Assembly: GCA_963678445.1 (NCBI GenBank) | Contig: OY782877.1 | Location: 3,472,001-3,536,000, forward strand | Origin: G963678445 sp963678445 | Lineage (GTDB): Bacteria > Hydrogenedentota > Hydrogenedentia > Hydrogenedentales > G963678445 | DNA length: 64,000 nt | Reading direction: 5' to 3' | In this document: piece by piece, positions 26,783-35,735 of the stretch | Numbering within the stretch: the first letter of the stretch is position 1 | How the letters are laid out: each line of letters begins with the position of its first letter | Translations under genes and position numbers: made by a program | The notes under the pieces: model-generated | Database searches by the model: none | Seen by the model: only the letters and a program-made list of their open reading frames with translations | Told to the model about the DNA's origin: nothing

Positions 26783-27495
26783 CGCTGGTGATGACCATGC
26801 CTAACGTGGCTTATCGGATTACGCGTACTGATGGTGAAGTGATGGAGCTCGAAAAAGCCTCGCAGATGCCGATCTCGACCGAAATTCAGGTATGCGAGGA
26901 ACCGTATATCGAAGCGGACATTATGTGTCCCACGGAATATTTGAGTTCGGTAATCGAACTGTGCAAAAAGAAACGCGGCGTGCATGTGCGTGTGGACTAC
27001 ATTGATGGGCGTCGATGCATGGCGGTGTATCAAATGCCGTTGGCTGAGATCGTGGTGGACTTTTATGACAAGCTGAAGACGTGTACGCGCGGCTATGGTT
27101 CTCTGGACTATCATTTGATCGGGTATCGTCCCGGCAATCTGGTGAAGCTGGAAATCCTGTTGAATAACGATTCGATCGATGCGTTGTCGTGTATCGTGCA
27201 TCGGGACCATGCGGTGCAGGTAGGGCGTGCACTAGCAGCGAAATTGCGCAAATTGATTCCCCGCCAGCAATATGAAGTGGCTATTCAGGCTGCCATTTCC
27301 CGGAAAATCATTGTGCGCGAAACCATCAAGGCGCTTCGCAAGAATGTTACTGCAAAATGTTATGGCGGCGACATTACCCGTAAACGAAAATTGTTGGAGA
27401 AACAGAAGGCGGGTAAGAAACGCATGAAACAAGTGGGCATGGTGGAGGTGCCTCAGGAAGCATTTATGGCGCTGTTGCAAGTACATGAGGATTAA
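26734..27495 (+). CDS. lepA: Elongation factor 4 (LepA), C-terminal part after the frameshift
   Basis: This continues LepA: upstream in this frame the codons give FGFLGLLHMEI, which joins the first part with one base restored. It contains domains 3 and 4 of the EF-G-like fold and the LepA-specific C-terminal domain (CTRGYGSLDYHLIGY, GRALAAKLRKLIPRQQYE and the basic tail RKRKLLEKQKAGKKRMKQVG). All parts needed for a full 600-residue LepA are present. Either the base is truly missing (pseudogene) or the sequence has a single-base error. It is followed after 6 bases by a signal peptidase gene, whose product is classically encoded next to LepA. Confidence 0.9.
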   Translation: MHMEIIQERLEREFGLTLVMTMPNVAYRITRTDGEVMELEKASQMPISTEIQVCEEPYIEADIMCPTEYLSSVIELCKKKRGVHVRVDYIDGRRCMAVYQMPLAEIVVDFYDKLKTCTRGYGSLDYHLIGYRPGNLVKLEILLNNDSIDALSCIVHRDHAVQVGRALAAKLRKLIPRQQYEVAIQAAISRKIIVRETIKALRKNVTAKCYGGDITRKRKLLEKQKAGKKRMKQVGMVEVPQEAFMALLQVHED

Positions 27496-27501
27496 CTGCC
27501 T

Positions 27502-28584
27502 GTGAATCTTCCGTCGGAATCATCAGCGTCCACTTCGCCAGCCCCTTCCGCATCGTGTATGCAACGGGTTGCGGGTGCGCTGCAATTGATTACCGGTCCC
27601 TGGACCAAGCGGAATTTTTTAGGCTGGTTTTTTTTAATAGCGGCGATCGTATTCATAAAAAGCTGCGTTGTCGATCAGTACAGTATTCCTACGGGTTCTA
27701 TGGAGCCTACGCTGCATGGGGTGCCCAATCTGTTTCAGGGTGATCGTGTCCTGGTGAACAAGTGGATCTATGGGCCGCGCATACCGTTTACTCAGTTCCG
27801 TCTGTGCTATTGGGCAAAGCCCAAACGTTGGGATATTGTTGTCTTTCGTGCACCGGAAAGTGCGGGGCCGCATCCTATTCTGGTCAAACGTGTGGTAGGG
27901 CTGCCCGGCGAGACTGTGCACATTGCTGAGGGAAAAATCCTGATCAATGGAAGCCCGGTAACCCCACCGCCTGATTTGGAAAAGGTTTTGCACTATACGA
28001 CGGAATTCGCCTTTTCTGATACCGACGTAGAAAAGCTCTTCCTCGAACTGGCGCAAAAAAATCAGCCACTGGAGATCCTTAACCCGCGAAATGAGACAGC
28101 GCGTCAACTTTATACGGATATGGCGCGTTGGCATGAACGTATTGCACCGCTCGAACTGGCGTCTTTGTCTCCAGAGGAGATGCACGCGCTTTGTGATGGT
28201 GTTGACAAGGTAAGCTTGGGCGTGGTGCGCCAGATTCTGGATTTAAATAATGACGTGCTTCGGTATGGGGTGTTGGCGCAACCGGAATATGCCCAGGTGC
28301 CAGCGGACCATTATTTTGTTTTGGGCGATAACAGTCCCCACAGCTCGGATGGACGGGTATGGGGTTGGCTGCCGCGCGAGAATTTTTTAGGTCGCGTTTT
28401 TGCCGTGTGGTTCCCCTGGCGCAATCGCAAAGATTTTACGGGGTTTTCCCACACATGGTGGGGCCGGCTGTTGTTGTATGGTCTTCCTCTACTGTTTGTA
28501 CTCTGGGAGATTCGTCATTCTGTACGTGCCGCTCGTTTGCGTAAAACGGCGAATCAGGAGAAGAAAGCGACATTCAAGGGGTGA
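27502..28584 (+). CDS. lepB: Signal peptidase I
   Basis: A 360-residue membrane serine peptidase that removes Sec and Tat signal peptides. A transmembrane helix (about 38-55) precedes the catalytic Ser66 in IPTGSMEPTL. Box C has the general base Lys129 in ILVKRVVGLPGE, and box E is GDNSPHSSDGRVWGW. An insertion of about 100 residues lies between the VTPPPDLEKVL and AQVPADHYFVLGDN segments, and a C-terminal transmembrane helix follows (about 317-335). It sits 6 bases after lepA, the classical lepA-lepB arrangement, and is followed by a second signal peptidase gene. Confidence 0.93.
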   Translation: MNLPSESSASTSPAPSASCMQRVAGALQLITGPWTKRNFLGWFFLIAAIVFIKSCVVDQYSIPTGSMEPTLHGVPNLFQGDRVLVNKWIYGPRIPFTQFRLCYWAKPKRWDIVVFRAPESAGPHPILVKRVVGLPGETVHIAEGKILINGSPVTPPPDLEKVLHYTTEFAFSDTDVEKLFLELAQKNQPLEILNPRNETARQLYTDMARWHERIAPLELASLSPEEMHALCDGVDKVSLGVVRQILDLNNDVLRYGVLAQPEYAQVPADHYFVLGDNSPHSSDGRVWGWLPRENFLGRVFAVWFPWRNRKDFTGFSHTWWGRLLLYGLPLLFVLWEIRHSVRAARLRKTANQEKKATFKG

Positions 28585-28656
28585 ATTCGTTATGCTCTTT
28601 TTAAAATAATTGGTTCTGTTGGCGGTGAGATTATGGCAAAAGTTTGTGAAAAAGAA

Positions 28657-28759
28657 TTTAGTGACTGAAATCTGAAAATTTTCAGAAAAAAACGGAAATT
28701 TTGCGGCGGTCAGGGATGGTAAGGACCATACCTATTGCATGCGGTCGCTGGACCGCTTT
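28657..28759 (+). repeat. Dispersed intergenic repeat, short type, best-preserved copy
   Basis: TTTAGTGACTGAAATCTGAAAATTTTCAGA (the last 16 bases a perfect palindrome), then ACGGAAATTTTGCGGCGGTCAGGGATGGTAAGGACCATACC and the perfect hairpin GCGGTCGCTGGACCGC. ATGGTAAGGACCAT is a second hairpin. It lies between the two signal peptidase genes and could affect expression of the second. Confidence 0.88.
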
Positions 28760-28788
28760 GCTATGTTGTTGCGTCCATGGGGAAACTT

Positions 28789-30237
28789 ATGAGTACTACT
28801 GATAAACAAAAAGAATTGACAAAAGCCCCTTGGCAGCGGGTGTTGTTTTATTTGGGCATTGCTCAGATTCTGGCAGGTGGGGGATGTTTGTTTGCATTGG
28901 CGAAGGGACGCATGACCGGACCGGATTGGTTGCGTACAGCGGCCTTTGTCATTCTGGTTGTGGGTGGATTGCTTTGGTATATCAGCATGATGCCGCGTGA
29001 ACAGGCTGTGGAGTGGGTGAAAAGCGGTGCATTTGCGCTGGTTGTTGCGCTACTTATTCGTTGGCCGTTGGCGGAGCCATACCGCATTCCTTCGGGTTCC
29101 ATGGAAACGACGTTGCATGGCGATCCCCGGTTTGGACGCGGCGATCGCGTACTGGTGAACAAGTGGGTATACGGCGTGCGCTATCCCTTTATGAACAAGC
29201 GTATTTGGCAGGGTACCGCGCCCAAGCGTTGGGACATTGTTGTATTTAAAGCGGCAGAGAAAAACGCAAGCCACGGCACCTTGGTCAAACGTATTGTTGG
29301 CATGCCCGGCGAACGGGTACACATTCCCGGTGATGGCCGGGTGTATATCAACGGGGAAGCGTTAACACCGCCTGAGGAATTAAAAGAGGTACTGCGGTAT
29401 ACTGCGCCTCCACGGATGCCTCTGTTACCCAATAAATCCGTTGACGAAATGATGCCACGAGAGAAGACGATGCTCTACGGTATTCGTCCTGAGGATGAAT
29501 TTTCGCTGATACCCGAAGGGCATTACCTCGTCCTTGGTGATAACAGCGCCTATAGTCGCGATGGCCGTTATTTTGGATGGTTGCCGAAAGATCACATTGT
29601 AGGCCGTGTAGCAGGCATTTGGTGGCCGCCATCACGTTGGAGCGATTTCACAGGATTTTCTAAGACATTTACCTTCCGGGTGTTGATGTTTCTGCTTGGT
29701 CTGGCGACCATTGCACGTCTGTTCCTTGGTCGTTCCTGGGTGGTTCGCCGTGGCAAGGGCCGAAAGCTCGATCACCTGTTTATCAATTTTGCCAGTCTGG
29801 GCCTGCGTTTGCCCTTCACCTCGTACTGGTTGATGCGCTGGGGTAGGGTGCAACGTGGCGATTGGGTGCTTTATGCGCCGCAACATGACGACTTGCCGTC
29901 AGGCGTGATGCTGATGGGACGTGTGGCGGGGCTGCCCGGAGAACAGGTCTCCTTTGAAGATGGGGAACTGCGTATCAACGGTGAGCCGCCGACAGATGCC
30001 TCCCGTTTTCCTGAGCTGGATTGGACTTTGAAGCAACCCGAAGCAGTGTATGGACGTTCGAAGAATAAAAAGTACCAGTCGGTTCCTGCAGACCACTACT
30101 TTATCCTTAGCGAAGAGGTTCCCACGGAAGACGAAATGCCTTGCGATGGTCGTGTGTTGGGATGGACACCCCATGCGCGGGTGTTAGGCAAAGCTACGTT
30201 CTGCTGGTGGCCGATAAGGCGGTGGCGTAAACTATAG
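28789..30237 (+). CDS. Second signal peptidase I fused to a degenerate S26-like domain
   Basis: A 482-residue protein with three N-terminal hydrophobic helices (about 18-38, 50-67, 80-92). It has a complete peptidase unit with Ser104 in RIPSGSMETTL, Lys167 in TLVKRIVGMPGE and GDNSAYSRDGRYFGW. A further membrane helix (about 296-313) leads to a second S26-like unit (about 335-482). There VMLMGRVAGLPGEQV replaces the Lys motif, and no SGSM serine motif is found. The second unit therefore looks catalytically dead and may bind substrate or partner proteins. ATG 28789 is preferred (GGGGA upstream), with ATG 28777 possible. The stop overlaps the end of the convergent RMD gene by 6 bases. Confidence 0.88.
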   Translation: MSTTDKQKELTKAPWQRVLFYLGIAQILAGGGCLFALAKGRMTGPDWLRTAAFVILVVGGLLWYISMMPREQAVEWVKSGAFALVVALLIRWPLAEPYRIPSGSMETTLHGDPRFGRGDRVLVNKWVYGVRYPFMNKRIWQGTAPKRWDIVVFKAAEKNASHGTLVKRIVGMPGERVHIPGDGRVYINGEALTPPEELKEVLRYTAPPRMPLLPNKSVDEMMPREKTMLYGIRPEDEFSLIPEGHYLVLGDNSAYSRDGRYFGWLPKDHIVGRVAGIWWPPSRWSDFTGFSKTFTFRVLMFLLGLATIARLFLGRSWVVRRGKGRKLDHLFINFASLGLRLPFTSYWLMRWGRVQRGDWVLYAPQHDDLPSGVMLMGRVAGLPGEQVSFEDGELRINGEPPTDASRFPELDWTLKQPEAVYGRSKNKKYQSVPADHYFILSEEVPTEDEMPCDGRVLGWTPHARVLGKATFCWWPIRRWRKL

Positions 30238-31176
30238 CGTGCTGGGTACGGAATAGCAGCAGCGCTGGTCTTCCAATAAATCGGTGAGCAGCTCTTCAAA
30301 GGTATGTTTTGGCGTCCAGCCAGTGGCTTGTTGAAGTTGTGCATACGCGCCACAAACTTCAGGTACGTCTACGGGACGCACACGCGCGGGATCAACTTCG
30401 ATGTGAATTGGGACACGCGCTAATTCAATCATACGTTCCACGGCGGCACGAATAGAGGTCGCCGTGCCAGAGCAGATGTTGAATACATCGCCGGGCTGTG
30501 CCTGTTCTGCCGCCAATGCATAGCCGCGCACGATATCCGCGACATGGCTAAAGTCACGTGCTGCGTCAAGATTACCAACATGGAGCAGTCCGTCCTTGCC
30601 CTCCCGTTCCGCTGCAGCAATCTGTTGAGCGAATGAGGACAATACAAACCGGGGCTGTTGTCCGGGGCCTGAGTGGTTGAAAGGACGCATGCGTACCGTG
30701 TCGAGCGCTCCTGTTTTGCTGAGCCAGGCGCAGTGAAAATCAGCGGCGGCCTTGCTGATCGCATAAGGATTGTTAGGCTGTATAGGATGTTTTTCGTCTA
30801 CGGGTAAATACCGTGGTGCACCGTAAATCTCAGAGGTGCTTATAAAGACGAAGCGAGATTGCGGATGTGTCTTTTGCAATGCATTCGTCAGCGAAACCGT
30901 ACTTTGCAAATTAACATCATACGTGCGTGTGGGATTCGCGCCCGCCTCCGGCACAAAGGTGACCGCCGCCAAATGAAAAACATGCGTTACCGCATCCAAC
31001 GCTTCCAGCAGGGATGTTACCTGTGCCCCCTGCGTGATATCGCAGGCATGCACGTCTTTTTCCGGACGCGCATCTACACCCGTTACCCGCCATCCCTCCT
31101 GCCTTAAATGGCGCGCGAGGTGACGTCCTACAAATCCGGCAGCTCCGGTAATGAGCGCATGTTTCTCCATACCCAT
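30232..31176 (-). CDS. rmd: NAD-dependent epimerase/reductase, probably GDP-6-deoxy-D-mannose reductase (RMD)
   Basis: A 314-residue short-chain dehydrogenase of the extended type. It has the Rossmann motif ITGAAGFVGRHLARHL, FHLAAVTFVPEA, the catalytic Ser-Tyr-Lys in STSEIYG and YAISKAA, and MRPFNHSGPGQ. It starts 6 bases after the stop of GDP-mannose 4,6-dehydratase. That pairing and the residue pattern fit RMD, which reduces the 4-keto intermediate to GDP-D-rhamnose. GDP-fucose synthase is the alternative, but the FNHSGPGQ pattern and small size favour RMD. The product would feed O-antigen or exopolysaccharide. Confidence 0.82.
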   Translation of the reverse strand: MGMEKHALITGAAGFVGRHLARHLRQEGWRVTGVDARPEKDVHACDITQGAQVTSLLEALDAVTHVFHLAAVTFVPEAGANPTRTYDVNLQSTVSLTNALQKTHPQSRFVFISTSEIYGAPRYLPVDEKHPIQPNNPYAISKAAADFHCAWLSKTGALDTVRMRPFNHSGPGQQPRFVLSSFAQQIAAAEREGKDGLLHVGNLDAARDFSHVADIVRGYALAAEQAQPGDVFNICSGTATSIRAAVERMIELARVPIHIEVDPARVRPVDVPEVCGAYAQLQQATGWTPKHTFEELLTDLLEDQRCCYSVPSTL

Positions 31177-31182
31177 AAGCCC

Positions 31183-32181
31183 CTACTTCGACGTTAACTC
31201 CCGCTTCATTGCAGCAACACGCTCAAGATCCGCATCTACCATCATGCGGATGAGCGCCTCAAAACTGACCTGAGGCTCCCAACCTAACTTTTCTTGTGCC
31301 TTGTGGCAATCCCCTAATAGCAGGTGCACCTCCGCAGGACGATAAAAAGCCTTGTCTACCTTCACATACTTGTCCATATCCAGTCCGGCATGCGAAAACG
31401 CGATTTCACACATCTCCCGCACGGTATGCGTCGCGCCACTCGACACGACATAATCATCCGGCGTATCCTGCTGCAGCATCAGCCACATGGCCCGGACATA
31501 ATCCCCCGCGAATCCCCAATCCCGTTTAGCATCAAGATTGCCCAGGCGCAACTCAGTATCCAGTCCGTGCTTGATGCGAGCGACCCCATCGGTTACCTTA
31601 CGTGTCACAAATTCAAGACCGCGCCGTGGAGATTCATGATTAAACAGAATGCCCGAACATGCAAAAATATCATAGCTTTCCCGATAATTTACCGTGATCC
31701 AATGTCCATAGACCTTGGCGACCCCATAGGGGCTACGTGGATAAAACGGCGTGGCTTCCGTTTGTGGTGTTTCTCGGACATGTCCAAACATTTCACTGGA
31801 AGAGGCCTGATAGAACCGGATACTGCGATCTACAACACGAATAGCTTCCAGTACACGCGTTACCCCCAATGCCGTTACATCCCCCGTCAGAATCGGCTGT
31901 TTCCACGACGTCGGTACAAATGACTGCGCAGCAAGGTTATACACCTCTACAGGGCGTACCTCATCCAGCGTATTGATGATAGAGACCTGGTCCGTCAAAT
32001 CCGCCTGAATCAGGTGCAATTTGTCCTTGATATGGGCAATGCGCTCAAAAGTTTCCGTACTCGAACGGCGCACAATTCCATACACCGAGTATCCTTTATC
32101 CAACAGAAACTCTGCCAGATACGAACCATCCTGTCCGGTAATACCCGTGATTAAAGCACGCTTCCGCGTTACATCACCCAT
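31183..32181 (-). CDS. gmd: GDP-mannose 4,6-dehydratase
   Basis: A 332-residue enzyme converting GDP-D-mannose to GDP-4-keto-6-deoxy-D-mannose. It starts with ALITGITGQDGSYLAEFLLDKGY and has the GMD-typical IVRRSSTETFERI, the catalytic SSSEMFGHV and PYGVAKVYGHWITVNYRE (Tyr-x-x-x-Lys), and FNHESPRRGLEFVTRK. It forms a two-gene minus-strand operon with the RMD-like reductase 6 bases downstream. Together they make a GDP-6-deoxyhexose for surface glycans. Confidence 0.95.
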   Translation of the reverse strand: MGDVTRKRALITGITGQDGSYLAEFLLDKGYSVYGIVRRSSTETFERIAHIKDKLHLIQADLTDQVSIINTLDEVRPVEVYNLAAQSFVPTSWKQPILTGDVTALGVTRVLEAIRVVDRSIRFYQASSSEMFGHVRETPQTEATPFYPRSPYGVAKVYGHWITVNYRESYDIFACSGILFNHESPRRGLEFVTRKVTDGVARIKHGLDTELRLGNLDAKRDWGFAGDYVRAMWLMLQQDTPDDYVVSSGATHTVREMCEIAFSHAGLDMDKYVKVDKAFYRPAEVHLLLGDCHKAQEKLGWEPQVSFEALIRMMVDADLERVAAMKRELTSK

Positions 32182-32337
32182 GCTATCTCCTCCAGAGCGC
32201 TATTGAATTCAGTCATCCATTCCGGCAGGCATTATCCCGTTTTTCCCCATCAAATAACAAATATTGAAGCGCCTTGATTCATAAACCAAGCGTCCTTCTC
32301 AGCGCATGCGCTGCAACGCTTTCAGAGGAAATTGTAA

Positions 32338-32380
32338 TCCCCCTGATTTCCCTTTGCCTGTTGGCGGAAAATCAGGGGGG
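32338..32380 (-). terminator. Long hairpin between the beta-helix gene and gmd
   Basis: CCCCCTGATTTCC pairs with GGAAAATCAGGGGG (one bulge) around a 14-base loop. It lies just past the end of the minus-strand beta-helix gene and upstream of gmd. No strong T-run follows on either strand, so termination is probable but not certain. Confidence 0.5.
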
Positions 32381-32409
32381 CGGTGCATGTAAGGATATTT
32401 TCTAGTGGT

Positions 32410-34554
32410 TCAATGCTGTTTTGATACGCGCAACGGCGTTTCATACAGTCCGATCTCTGTCACAGGAATCGTAGCCAGCCCTTTTTCTTCCAACAGCGTC
32501 GGAAACTTCTCCAGGATGAGCTTGCCGTTCCCGTCTTTCAGGGGAGAAAGGTTCATGTTGGTAACCACGTTATCGGAAACCTGTATCTGTTCTTTCTGGC
32601 GCCGGATGAATTCGCTGCAGTTCAGAACAAGATTCTGGCGGATATAATTTCTGTCATGATAATCCGCCAGTTCCTTCAATTCGGGATAACGCTGCAGATA
32701 CAGCCCGGGATCAATATCCTTTTCTTTCAGTTCATTCTCTATGGATTTCCGCCAGCGCTCGTCTCCCCAAGTAGAGAAGCTTAGCGCGGCCATACATTCG
32801 AGGAAAACATTGTTATCGATCAGGTTGTCTTTTCCTCCATGCACCTGTACCCCACCAAAACCGGTTTTTCCTGCGGAGGCGCGGTAGAAGATATTTCCGT
32901 AAAGTCGGGTGCCAGAGATCTTGTCATCCAATCGAATGCCTGCCCGACCACATTCTACATCTTCCAGCGATTCTCCCTGCGGGCCGATGTGATGCCAGTA
33001 ATTATAGCGGTAAACATTTCCGCGATAGGTCGCACTGCCCCACATGTCCGCACCACCCTGATCGTCAGACTCCAACACAACGTTAAAAACTTCGTTCAGC
33101 TCCACCATGTGGTCATTGCCGTCCAGACGGATAGCGCTGCTGGGAATATCGTGCAGACGATTGCGTGCAATCCGGTTTCCAACACCGACCATGTGAATCG
33201 CGGGGGTGTACGTATGGTCCACGCGGGAAAGCTCATGAATATCACAATTCTCAATGAGATGCCCGGCTGGTCGGAGTGTTTTTCGGTCGCCTGCATTCAT
33301 GTCAATGCCGCCTCGCCCCATAGAGAAAATATTACAGCTTAACAGGGTATGTTTTTTACCTCCGTTCACACAAATACCGTTGCCGCCACAGCGTCGCACG
33401 GTGCAGCCCGCGAGTGTGCAATACTCGCCGTCCTGAATTTGAACGGCATCCGCGCCCCCTAGTTCCCAAGTGATGCCCTGGAAAAGTGTATGCGAAACCC
33501 CGTCCAGTTTTAGTAGCGGCATATTGAGTACAGAAAGTTCTACCAGCGCGCCCTCAAGTTGAGCAGGCGGGTAGAAATAGAGGATGCCCGTCTTCCGACT
33601 CAGGTACCATTCCCCGGGAACGTCTATTTCGCTCAACAAGTTCAGTGCATAATACGGAGTGCCAGCCCGGTATCCATAGTTACTGTAGGGTTCCTTGAAT
33701 TGAATCTGTTTTTTTCTCGTGTTGATGGATGCCACCGGTTCATACGAATCGGCCCAACCCCAGAACCAGTAGCCATAAAGAAAGGGCGCCTCCTCACCGA
33801 TCCAGCGTTTGGGGCGTCTCCCCTTATACTTAATCCGTCCGACCCAGCTACCTTCCCGGCCATGCCGTTTCAAAGCATCCCGTACGACGATATCCTTTAC
33901 CTCCACAAAACCCTCATTAGGCCAGCGGGAGAGGGGCATAGCCTCCCCATCAAAAAAAAGCTCCATCACCGGATGCGTAAAAAAACCGCGACCACTACAG
34001 AAGCCACCCAATTCCAGCGGAGGCAGATCTTTTACCCCGTACTTCGCGAGATCAAGCTGCAGCACAGATTTTCGCGCCTCTTTCGGGATGCGTTTCAGCA
34101 CTTCTTTATCCGTTACCGGAGTGAAGTCCTCCAGCCGGAGACCACCAGTGAAAACAGGAGATTCCCCTTCAGCCCCACAATAACGGACCGGGGCCGTTGC
34201 TGTGCCGGAATCCTCCTCGCTCAGCGTAAAGGTCTGGGAAACCGGATACAGCCCTCCATGAACGACTACCTGTGCGCCGCCAGCACCTAATTTTCCTTCT
34301 TTCTTCAACTGACGCAGGCGGTCCCGGGCAGCCTCCAGAGTAGCCAGCGGGGCTTCAGTCGTACCGGAGGCCGAATCATCCCCCTCTGGAGTCACATGCA
34401 ACTGTACCGCCGGTATGGGGCATTCCTGCAGGACGGTCTTCGGGGAAAAAGAGGAAACATCCTCCTCAAGCACGGTTGCAGCCAAAGGGAGCGCTGCTGT
34501 CAGTAACAGGAGCCCTGCCAGCGTTTTCAGCACATCAATACGTTTTCTTTTCAT
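32410..34554 (-). CDS. Secreted right-handed parallel beta-helix protein
   Basis: A 714-residue exported protein. AAGGA eight bases before ATG at 34554 and the signal peptide (MKRKRIDVLKTLAGLLLLTAALPLAA read in two parts) support this start over three upstream in-frame ATGs. The N-terminal part has the LHVTPEGDDSASGTTEAPLATLEAARDRL pattern (in two blocks) seen at the front of polysaccharide lyase-like beta-helices. A long stretch of beta-helix coils (about 340-560) follows, rich in asparagine ladders and in turns such as LFQGITWELGGADAVQI and GNRIARNRLHDIPSSAIRL. It probably binds or cleaves a polysaccharide; I cannot assign a lyase or hydrolase family or catalytic residues. Confidence 0.8.
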   Translation of the reverse strand: MKRKRIDVLKTLAGLLLLTAALPLAATVLEEDVSSFSPKTVLQECPIPAVQLHVTPEGDDSASGTTEAPLATLEAARDRLRQLKKEGKLGAGGAQVVVHGGLYPVSQTFTLSEEDSGTATAPVRYCGAEGESPVFTGGLRLEDFTPVTDKEVLKRIPKEARKSVLQLDLAKYGVKDLPPLELGGFCSGRGFFTHPVMELFFDGEAMPLSRWPNEGFVEVKDIVVRDALKRHGREGSWVGRIKYKGRRPKRWIGEEAPFLYGYWFWGWADSYEPVASINTRKKQIQFKEPYSNYGYRAGTPYYALNLLSEIDVPGEWYLSRKTGILYFYPPAQLEGALVELSVLNMPLLKLDGVSHTLFQGITWELGGADAVQIQDGEYCTLAGCTVRRCGGNGICVNGGKKHTLLSCNIFSMGRGGIDMNAGDRKTLRPAGHLIENCDIHELSRVDHTYTPAIHMVGVGNRIARNRLHDIPSSAIRLDGNDHMVELNEVFNVVLESDDQGGADMWGSATYRGNVYRYNYWHHIGPQGESLEDVECGRAGIRLDDKISGTRLYGNIFYRASAGKTGFGGVQVHGGKDNLIDNNVFLECMAALSFSTWGDERWRKSIENELKEKDIDPGLYLQRYPELKELADYHDRNYIRQNLVLNCSEFIRRQKEQIQVSDNVVTNMNLSPLKDGNGKLILEKFPTLLEEKGLATIPVTEIGLYETPLRVSKQH

Positions 34555-34870
34555 TATCCGCATCCTTATCTTTCGAAGTGGCATACACAACCGCTCGTTC
34601 GTTCCAGCATCTTCCTGCCTTCTAACGGTGGGGCAGGGAGCCAGTTCTCGGAATGCTTTTACAAATTCCGTGAATTTCTATAGTAAGTGCAACAGTGGCG
34701 CTGAGTCCAGTAACTCTTGAAGCCATAAACGACGTGCGCGTTTTTTGTCAACACCGCGTCTCTCCTCTACGTTTACTCAATGTGTGATTTTGTGAAGTTT
34801 TGCTCGTTTGCGACTTTTTAAAGAAGGTATTTAACACTATGCTTTTGGAGGTGTTCATGGGAAATGCCGT
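34555..34870. other. 316-base intergenic region, mostly featureless
   Basis: No repeat copy or clear promoter was found. Near its end, GGAGG (34846) sits eight bases before ATG 34858, which opens an 8-codon reading frame (MGNAVWLP, stop at 34882) overlapping the start of the next gene in a different frame. This is either a leader peptide or a sign of a single-base error. Confidence 0.4.
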
Positions 34871-35254
34871 GTGGTTACCGTAATAAAATTCTTCGGAAGA
34901 GTGCTGGCTCATATATTTATGGGTACACTTACCAGCGGCATTTTTGGAATCATTGGGGTTGTTATCATTTCACGCGGAGAGGCGCTGTTATCCCCCGATA
35001 TTCTTGCGCTCGCAGCACTTGTGGGTGGTATTTATGGCGCCTTTTTTGCCCTCCCGCTTTTAAAAGAAAGAGGCCTTTTTTATAGCCTGATGTGGTTAAA
35101 CACAGCTACCTCAGTCGGATATATCATGAGCCTTTTTCTATTCCTGAACTCACGGTATGAGATGAGCGGGATTCTAATCACCTCGGGCGCAGGATACTGG
35201 CTTGGGGTCATGGGATGTCACTTTTTTCCAGAAAAAACCGATGAGATGACATGA
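34871..35254 (+). CDS. Small integral membrane protein, unknown function
   Basis: A 127-residue protein with four predicted transmembrane helices (about 8-33, 42-62, 68-92, 98-116). It has Gly-rich helix faces (GTLTSGIFGIIGVV, GGIYGAF, GAGYWLGVMG) and a short acidic C-terminus. No family was recognised. The GTG start at 34871 is not well placed relative to the nearest Shine-Dalgarno sequence, which serves an overlapping mini-frame starting at 34858 instead. Translation may be coupled to that mini-frame, or a base may be missing. Confidence 0.6.
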   Translation: MVTVIKFFGRVLAHIFMGTLTSGIFGIIGVVIISRGEALLSPDILALAALVGGIYGAFFALPLLKERGLFYSLMWLNTATSVGYIMSLFLFLNSRYEMSGILITSGAGYWLGVMGCHFFPEKTDEMT

Positions 35255-35287
35255 AAAAGACACTTCTTTTCTGGCTAGCGCATAGTC

Positions 35288-35391
35288 GTTTAGTGACTAA
35301 AATTTCAAGAATTGTCATAAAAAACGGAAATTTAGTTCGCGTCAGGGACGCTAAGGGCCATACCACCTGCTCGCGGGCTGGACCGCTTTAG
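35288..35391 (+). repeat. Dispersed intergenic repeat, short type
   Basis: GTTTAGTGACTAAAATTTCAAGAATTGTCATAAAAAACGGAAATTT, then GTCAGGGACGCTAAGGGCCATACC and a 3' arm GCGGGCTGGACCGC that has lost one side of the loop. It lines up block by block with the copy at 28657. The rest of the gap 35255-35735 holds a promoter (35490) and a leader of about 220 bases. Confidence 0.85.
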
Positions 35392-35489
35392 TATGCGAAA
35401 AGATAAGGAGCAGTATTGCTTATCCATAATCGTAAGACTGCCTTAACGCTGTATCGATATTAGATTACAATTTAATGAACTATTTTGGG

Positions 35490-35518
35490 TTGACAGTTTT
35501 TTAGCTCTGGTGTATCAT
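35490..35518 (+). promoter_or_regulatory. Sigma-70 promoter for the Ig-repeat protein gene
   Basis: TTGACA, a 17-base spacer, then TATCAT (6/6 and 5/6 of consensus). Transcription would begin near 35525, giving a 5' leader of about 210 bases before GTG 35736. Confidence 0.75.
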
Positions 35519-35735
35519 CGCACTGGTGGGGTCATAGCGATCCTGAGAAAGAACTATGTGAATAGAGCACCATGCTATGTACACACACGCAATGAAGTTG
35601 CATGTCTTGGAGCGGTTCAGAGGCGGTGTGGCTAACTTGTAAAGAACGGTATTTATACGGCATTATAATAATGAAGCCGTAATTATATTAGTGGTTTGAT
35701 ATGATGGAGTGGTTCCAAATAGAAGGGTTGTAATC

